Assembly: GCA_965369375.1 (NCBI GenBank)
Contig: CBDUQN010000079.1
Coordinates: 1-14,150 of the forward strand
Direction: 5' to 3'
Source: CBDUQN01 sp965369375
GTDB lineage: Bacteria; Krumholzibacteriota; Krumholzibacteriia; Krumholzibacteriales; Krumholzibacteriaceae
DNA: 14,150 nucleotides
The translations under genes were made by a program, and so were the position numbers. Shown one piece after another: positions 11,732 through 14,150 of the stretch (position 1 is the stretch's first letter; the number at the start of each line of letters is the position of its first letter). Under the pieces are notes generated by a model that saw only the letters and a program-made list of their open reading frames with translations, was not told where the DNA came from and did not search any database.

Positions 11732-12877
11732 ATGCCTCGCAAAAAGAAAAGCGACAAAAGGACTTACAAGTATAATCCATATGAAATAGGAAGGGAGATC
11801 GAATGCACGCAGGACGAAAGCGGTGATGTACAGATCGAATTCGACAAGCGGGAGCTCGTTTCACTAGTCTGTGAACTGTTCTGCAAGGGGCTCACGGTAA
11901 AGAAGATTATTGAGGCGCTAGAGGAGCAGCTCGGCGAGGCGGGCAAGATGAAGCGCGAGACACCATACGCCCTTCTCCGGATCGCGGCCAAGGAGAATTG
12001 GCTCCGCTACCACGCACCGACGGATCTTAAGCTCGCCGAGAAAATCCGGCAGAGCTACATGTGGCTCAACCATGTCGGTGTCGTGCACACGGCGGTGACC
12101 GACGATGTGGCGCATGAGGCCTCCTGCATGCTCATCAGGCTCGTTCAGGAGCTCTGCCGCAATGGGAAGACAGAGGCAATTCGGATCGGATTCGCCGCGG
12201 GCTTCTCGATGCAGAAACTCGCCGCCGCCTTTGCCGATCGCCTCGGCGAGCAGACGAAGGATCTGCCCAAGAAGGTCATAATTCATTCCTGTGTAGCGGG
12301 TTTCGAGCCGGGACGCCCCACGTCCGATCCCAATACGTTCTTCAGCTTTTTCACGAATCGTCTCGCGCTCCAGGTCGAGCCCGAGTTCGTGAGTCTCCAT
12401 GCGCCCTCGATGGTGCAGAGCGAATTGATCCCGGCCCTCAAAGAAAACCTGGAGATACGTCAGGCGTATGAGGCTGCCGAGCATCTCGACATCATCGTAA
12501 CGTCGGGATCCGACTGGGCCGACGAGCACAGCTCGCTCCGCAGGTGTTATGAGCGGTCTCCGGAATCGCTCGATGCGCTGAAAAAAGCCGGGACTGTCGG
12601 CGACATGCTCTGGAGACCGATTGGTAAGGACGGCCCGATCGATATAGAGACCGCGATACGCGCGATGACGCTCGTGGAGCTCGGCCGACTGCCCGGTTTC
12701 ATAAGGGAGGGGCAGCACGTTCTCCTCATGCTCGGATCTTGCGGAAAGTGCAAGACGCCGAAGGGGAAGATTCTCCATACAATTCTCAACCAGAAGGAGA
12801 AGCTCGTATCTCATCTCGTCGTGGACAGCAGGACGGCCGGCGAGCTCGTAGAGATCATGAAACGTGAGGAGGAATAA
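11732..12877 (+). CDS. SorC/DeoR-type transcriptional regulator with effector-binding domain, 381 aa
   Basis: Divergent from the tagging operon and its likely regulator. A helix-turn-helix lies at about 41-95 (ELVSLVCELFCKGLTVKKIIEALEEQL...YALLRIAAKENWL). The remainder follows the SorC effector-domain pattern: AIRIGFAAGFSMQKLAAAFADRL (149-171), in place of the family's IGVGxGxTL; KVIIHSCVAGF; APSMVQ; LDIIVTSGSDWAD (252-263); AGTVGDMLWRPIGKDG (286-301); VLLMLGSCGKCKTPKGKIL (330-348); and LVVDSRTAGELVEIM. SorC proteins bind sugar phosphates, but the Gly-rich phosphate loop is not standard here, so the ligand may differ. The ATG at 11732 has GGGAGG 8 bases upstream and is preferred over upstream in-frame TTG (11627) and ATG (11699). 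The mode of control (repressor or activator) is inference. Confidence 0.85.
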   Translation: MPRKKKSDKRTYKYNPYEIGREIECTQDESGDVQIEFDKRELVSLVCELFCKGLTVKKIIEALEEQLGEAGKMKRETPYALLRIAAKENWLRYHAPTDLKLAEKIRQSYMWLNHVGVVHTAVTDDVAHEASCMLIRLVQELCRNGKTEAIRIGFAAGFSMQKLAAAFADRLGEQTKDLPKKVIIHSCVAGFEPGRPTSDPNTFFSFFTNRLALQVEPEFVSLHAPSMVQSELIPALKENLEIRQAYEAAEHLDIIVTSGSDWADEHSSLRRCYERSPESLDALKKAGTVGDMLWRPIGKDGPIDIETAIRAMTLVELGRLPGFIREGQHVLLMLGSCGKCKTPKGKILHTILNQKEKLVSHLVVDSRTAGELVEIMKREEE

Positions 12878-13359
12878 CGTTTTACGGAATCGGAACCGGA
12901 TCGGGATCGAATCGAGAGCGGATCTCAGCCGCATCGGGACCCTGCCGTGACCTGACCGGAGCCGAAGCGGGACCAGTTCAAGAGCTCTGATCAAGGCCCC
13001 GATCAAACCCCCGATCAACCCCTGATTGCCTTGACGCGGCCGCGGACTTATGATAAGCTCATCTGCGACATTGGTTCAGCGATCTTTGATGGGACATCAA
13101 ATCTAGGGAAAAGACCTCTCTACAGATTAGCGACTGGGGCTTCTTTCGTGTAAGTTCGCAGAATCACGAAAAACCATGCTGACAGGGCTGTCGCCGCGCG
13201 TGCCTGCGACCGGCATGTAATGGTGGCGTGTCATCTAAATTCATTGTGTGTGGGATGAAACGTGAATGTAACGGTTGTGGATCGGTCTGATTGGCAATTC
13301 TTGAAATGTAACGGTTGTGGATCGATCTGATTGGTGATTCTTGAAAGGAGGGATTAACC
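12878..13359. other. Intergenic region with GATCAA repeats and a 40-bp duplication
   Basis: About 480 bases without a convincing gene. Just after the regulator comes a purine-rich stretch of irregular CGGATCGG-type repeats. At 12989-13023 a roughly 12-base unit starting GATCAA occurs three times. TTCGTG (13145-13150) and CACGAA (13165-13170) form a weak dyad. The end carries the tandem 40-bp duplication and the ribosome site of the next gene. I see no clear terminator for the regulator, tRNA or CRISPR-like array. The minus-strand ORF that enters here from the regulator gene is an antisense shadow. Confidence 0.6.
13265..13344 (+). repeat. Tandem 40-bp direct repeat, two copies
   Basis: Copies at 13265-13304 and 13305-13344 begin AATGTAACGGTTGTGGATCG and end ATTCTTGA; they differ at only three positions. 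The second copy ends two bases before the AAGGAGGG ribosome site of the small exported protein, so the repeat lies in its 5' untranslated or promoter region. It may be a duplicated operator or a recent slippage duplication. Confidence 0.85.
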
Positions 13360-13767
13360 ATGAAGAAATTCATGATTTCTTTCGCAGTGATCGCATGCAT
13401 GGCGGTCGCCATGGCAATCGGCATGTATATCGGCGGTCATCTGGCGCAGGCAAATCCTGCGCCGCCGGCAGAGGAGCCGGATTATAATGACGGTGTTCCC
13501 GAGTATCAGGATAGGCTCTTGATGGAGACCGAGAGAGGTGAGAATGCAACAGCTGTGCCTGCATGCTGGTTGCTCTACCAGGCCGTCCGATGTGCGGGCC
13601 AGGAGGAGAACGACATGTTCTTTATCGTTGTTGCAAAGGAAAAGTTTAGCGCTGAACCGGGGGAAATCATTTCTCCGAAGCTTTACGGATTGCATATTCA
13701 CGGATACGATCCTGATAAGAGCAGGCCGCGCACCATGGAGGATTTTCCTCCCGGCATTTGGCCGTAA
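13360..13767 (+). CDS. Small exported or membrane-anchored hypothetical protein, 135 aa
   Basis: The N-terminus MKKFMISFAVIACMAVAMAI-GMYIGGHLAQA has a positive start, a hydrophobic core of about 20 residues and a small-residue end (AQA-NP), so it is either a cleaved signal peptide (cut near residue 31) or an anchor. The rest is an acidic, proline-rich linker (PAPPAEEPDY) and a compact region with FFIVVAKEKF and LYGLHIHGYDPD; two cysteines (C69, C78) could pair outside the cytoplasm. I do not recognise the family. AAAGGAGGG lies 8-9 bases before the ATG. A strong terminator follows 78 bases after the stop, so it is probably a single-gene unit. No visible link to the tagging operon. Confidence 0.7.
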   Translation: MKKFMISFAVIACMAVAMAIGMYIGGHLAQANPAPPAEEPDYNDGVPEYQDRLLMETERGENATAVPACWLLYQAVRCAGQEENDMFFIVVAKEKFSAEPGEIISPKLYGLHIHGYDPDKSRPRTMEDFPPGIWP

Positions 13768-13845
13768 TTGCCGACTGATACATAAGAGGCCTAACGAGCA
13801 GCGTCTCTTGACTCCCAACCAGTGATAAGAGGCCGCTTGTTGGCA

Positions 13846-13880
13846 AAGGGACAGCCCGCAGCAATTGCGGGTTGTCCCTT
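13846..13880 (+). terminator. Intrinsic terminator after the small exported protein
   Basis: AAGGGACAGCCCGC (13846-13859) pairs with GCGGGTTGTCCCTT (13867-13880) through 14 positions, one of them a G-U pair, around a 7-base loop. The following ATTTGTGT is a modest T-rich tail. Almost perfect dyad symmetry means it could also stop transcription from the right on the minus strand. Confidence 0.8.
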
Positions 13881-14032
13881 ATTTGTGTCGGGGCGTTTGA
13901 TGGTGTGGGATGTTATGCATCTGTATCTTGGCAATCTGATGTTGCAGTCCATTCCCCCGATACCTCCCGGCGAATTGCTGCCGCTTGACAATATCCCACC
14001 GCGTTACGTATGCTGCCATTCGGTATCTCGCG

Positions 14033-14150
14033 ATGGAAACGGAGACCGGGCTCTGGTACAACTGGGTCGATATGCATACGGGAGAACCGGCGGCGACGCT
14101 CGATCTCGATGAAGTTGTGAAAAGACAGTTGACCGTTTCAAGGAGGAAGT
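14033..14150 (+). CDS. Possible coding fragment at the window edge, unresolved start
   Basis: One plus-strand frame is open from 13940 to the edge and reads convincingly protein-like from about 14003: VTYAAIRYLAMETETGLWYN, then WVDMHTGEPAATLDLDEVVK. No start has a good ribosome site; the ATG at 14033 and the TTG at 13985 are the in-frame choices. The frame next to it (ATG near 13899, VWDVMHLYLGNLMLQSIPPI then PPGELLPLDNIPP) also looks protein-like up to about 14000, which suggests one gene broken by a frameshift, or a sequencing slip. Family not recognised. Confidence 0.35.
   Translation, partial: METETGLWYNWVDMHTGEPAATLDLDEVVKRQLTVSRRK
14140..14146 (+). promoter_or_regulatory. Shine-Dalgarno-like AAGGAGG at the window edge
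   Basis: A full AAGGAGG lies four bases before the end of the window, the same form used by the modifier and exported-protein genes here. It suggests a gene starts just beyond the edge, probably in operon with the fragment before it. Confidence 0.4.

Noticed and set aside
11918..13018. Minus-strand ORF of 366 codons
   Set aside because: Antisense to the SorC-like gene, which shows family motifs along its length; leucine/arginine-rich shadow composition.
13145..13170. Terminator for the SorC-like gene (TTCGTG/CACGAA)
   Set aside because: Six-bp stem, no T-run on the plus strand, and nearly 270 bases past the stop codon.
13265..13344. CRISPR-like array
   Set aside because: Only two directly abutting copies without spacers and no cas genes.

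Overview
The window (about 55% G+C by eye) looks like a Gram-negative bacterium from an uncultivated FCB-type lineage. The left edge ends a secreted protein whose tail (GIYFYRL...KMVLIR) is the FlgD-Ig-like/type IX-sorting type common in Krumholzibacteria, Eisenbacteria, Latescibacteria and relatives. That phylum guess is inference from one tail and from the gene set.

The core (1018-11205, minus strand) is one compact ten-gene operon carrying two protein-tagging systems. Its 5' half is a bacterial ubiquitin-like module: RING-type E3-like protein, E1-like adenylating enzyme, E2-like conjugating enzyme, an uncharacterised two-domain protein (possibly YbjN/CesT-like), a ubiquitin-like beta-grasp protein ending in glycine, and a JAMM/MPN isopeptidase. 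Its 3' half is a pupylation module: ARC/Mpa-type AAA+ unfoldase, Dop-like protein, a 70-residue Pup/UBact-like modifier ending in Gly-Gly-Glu, and a PafA-type ligase. Most genes overlap or nearly touch, so they are probably cotranscribed. The natural reading is that one or both tags route proteins to the AAA+ ring. No 20S proteasome subunit is in the window, and the AAA+ C-terminus lacks the usual HbYX docking motif.

Upstream (11206-11731) is a divergent control region. A consensus promoter facing the operon (TTGACA-N16-TATAAT) lies back to back with one facing a SorC-like regulator (TTGTCA-N17-TACAAT), and the two share -35 bases. The operon leader holds a possible 44-codon ORF. The regulator leader holds two sets of mutually exclusive hairpins. 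The SorC-like protein (11732-12877, plus) is the obvious candidate regulator.

Left flank: an Rrf2-family regulator with three spaced cysteines, a consensus promoter covered by overlapping palindromes, and a translationally coupled cysteine-rich small protein. Right flank: a repeat-bearing intergenic region with a 40-bp tandem duplication, a small exported or membrane-anchored protein followed by a strong terminator, and a poorly resolved coding fragment at the edge. I could not run searches, so family calls rest on motifs, gene order and recalled family patterns.
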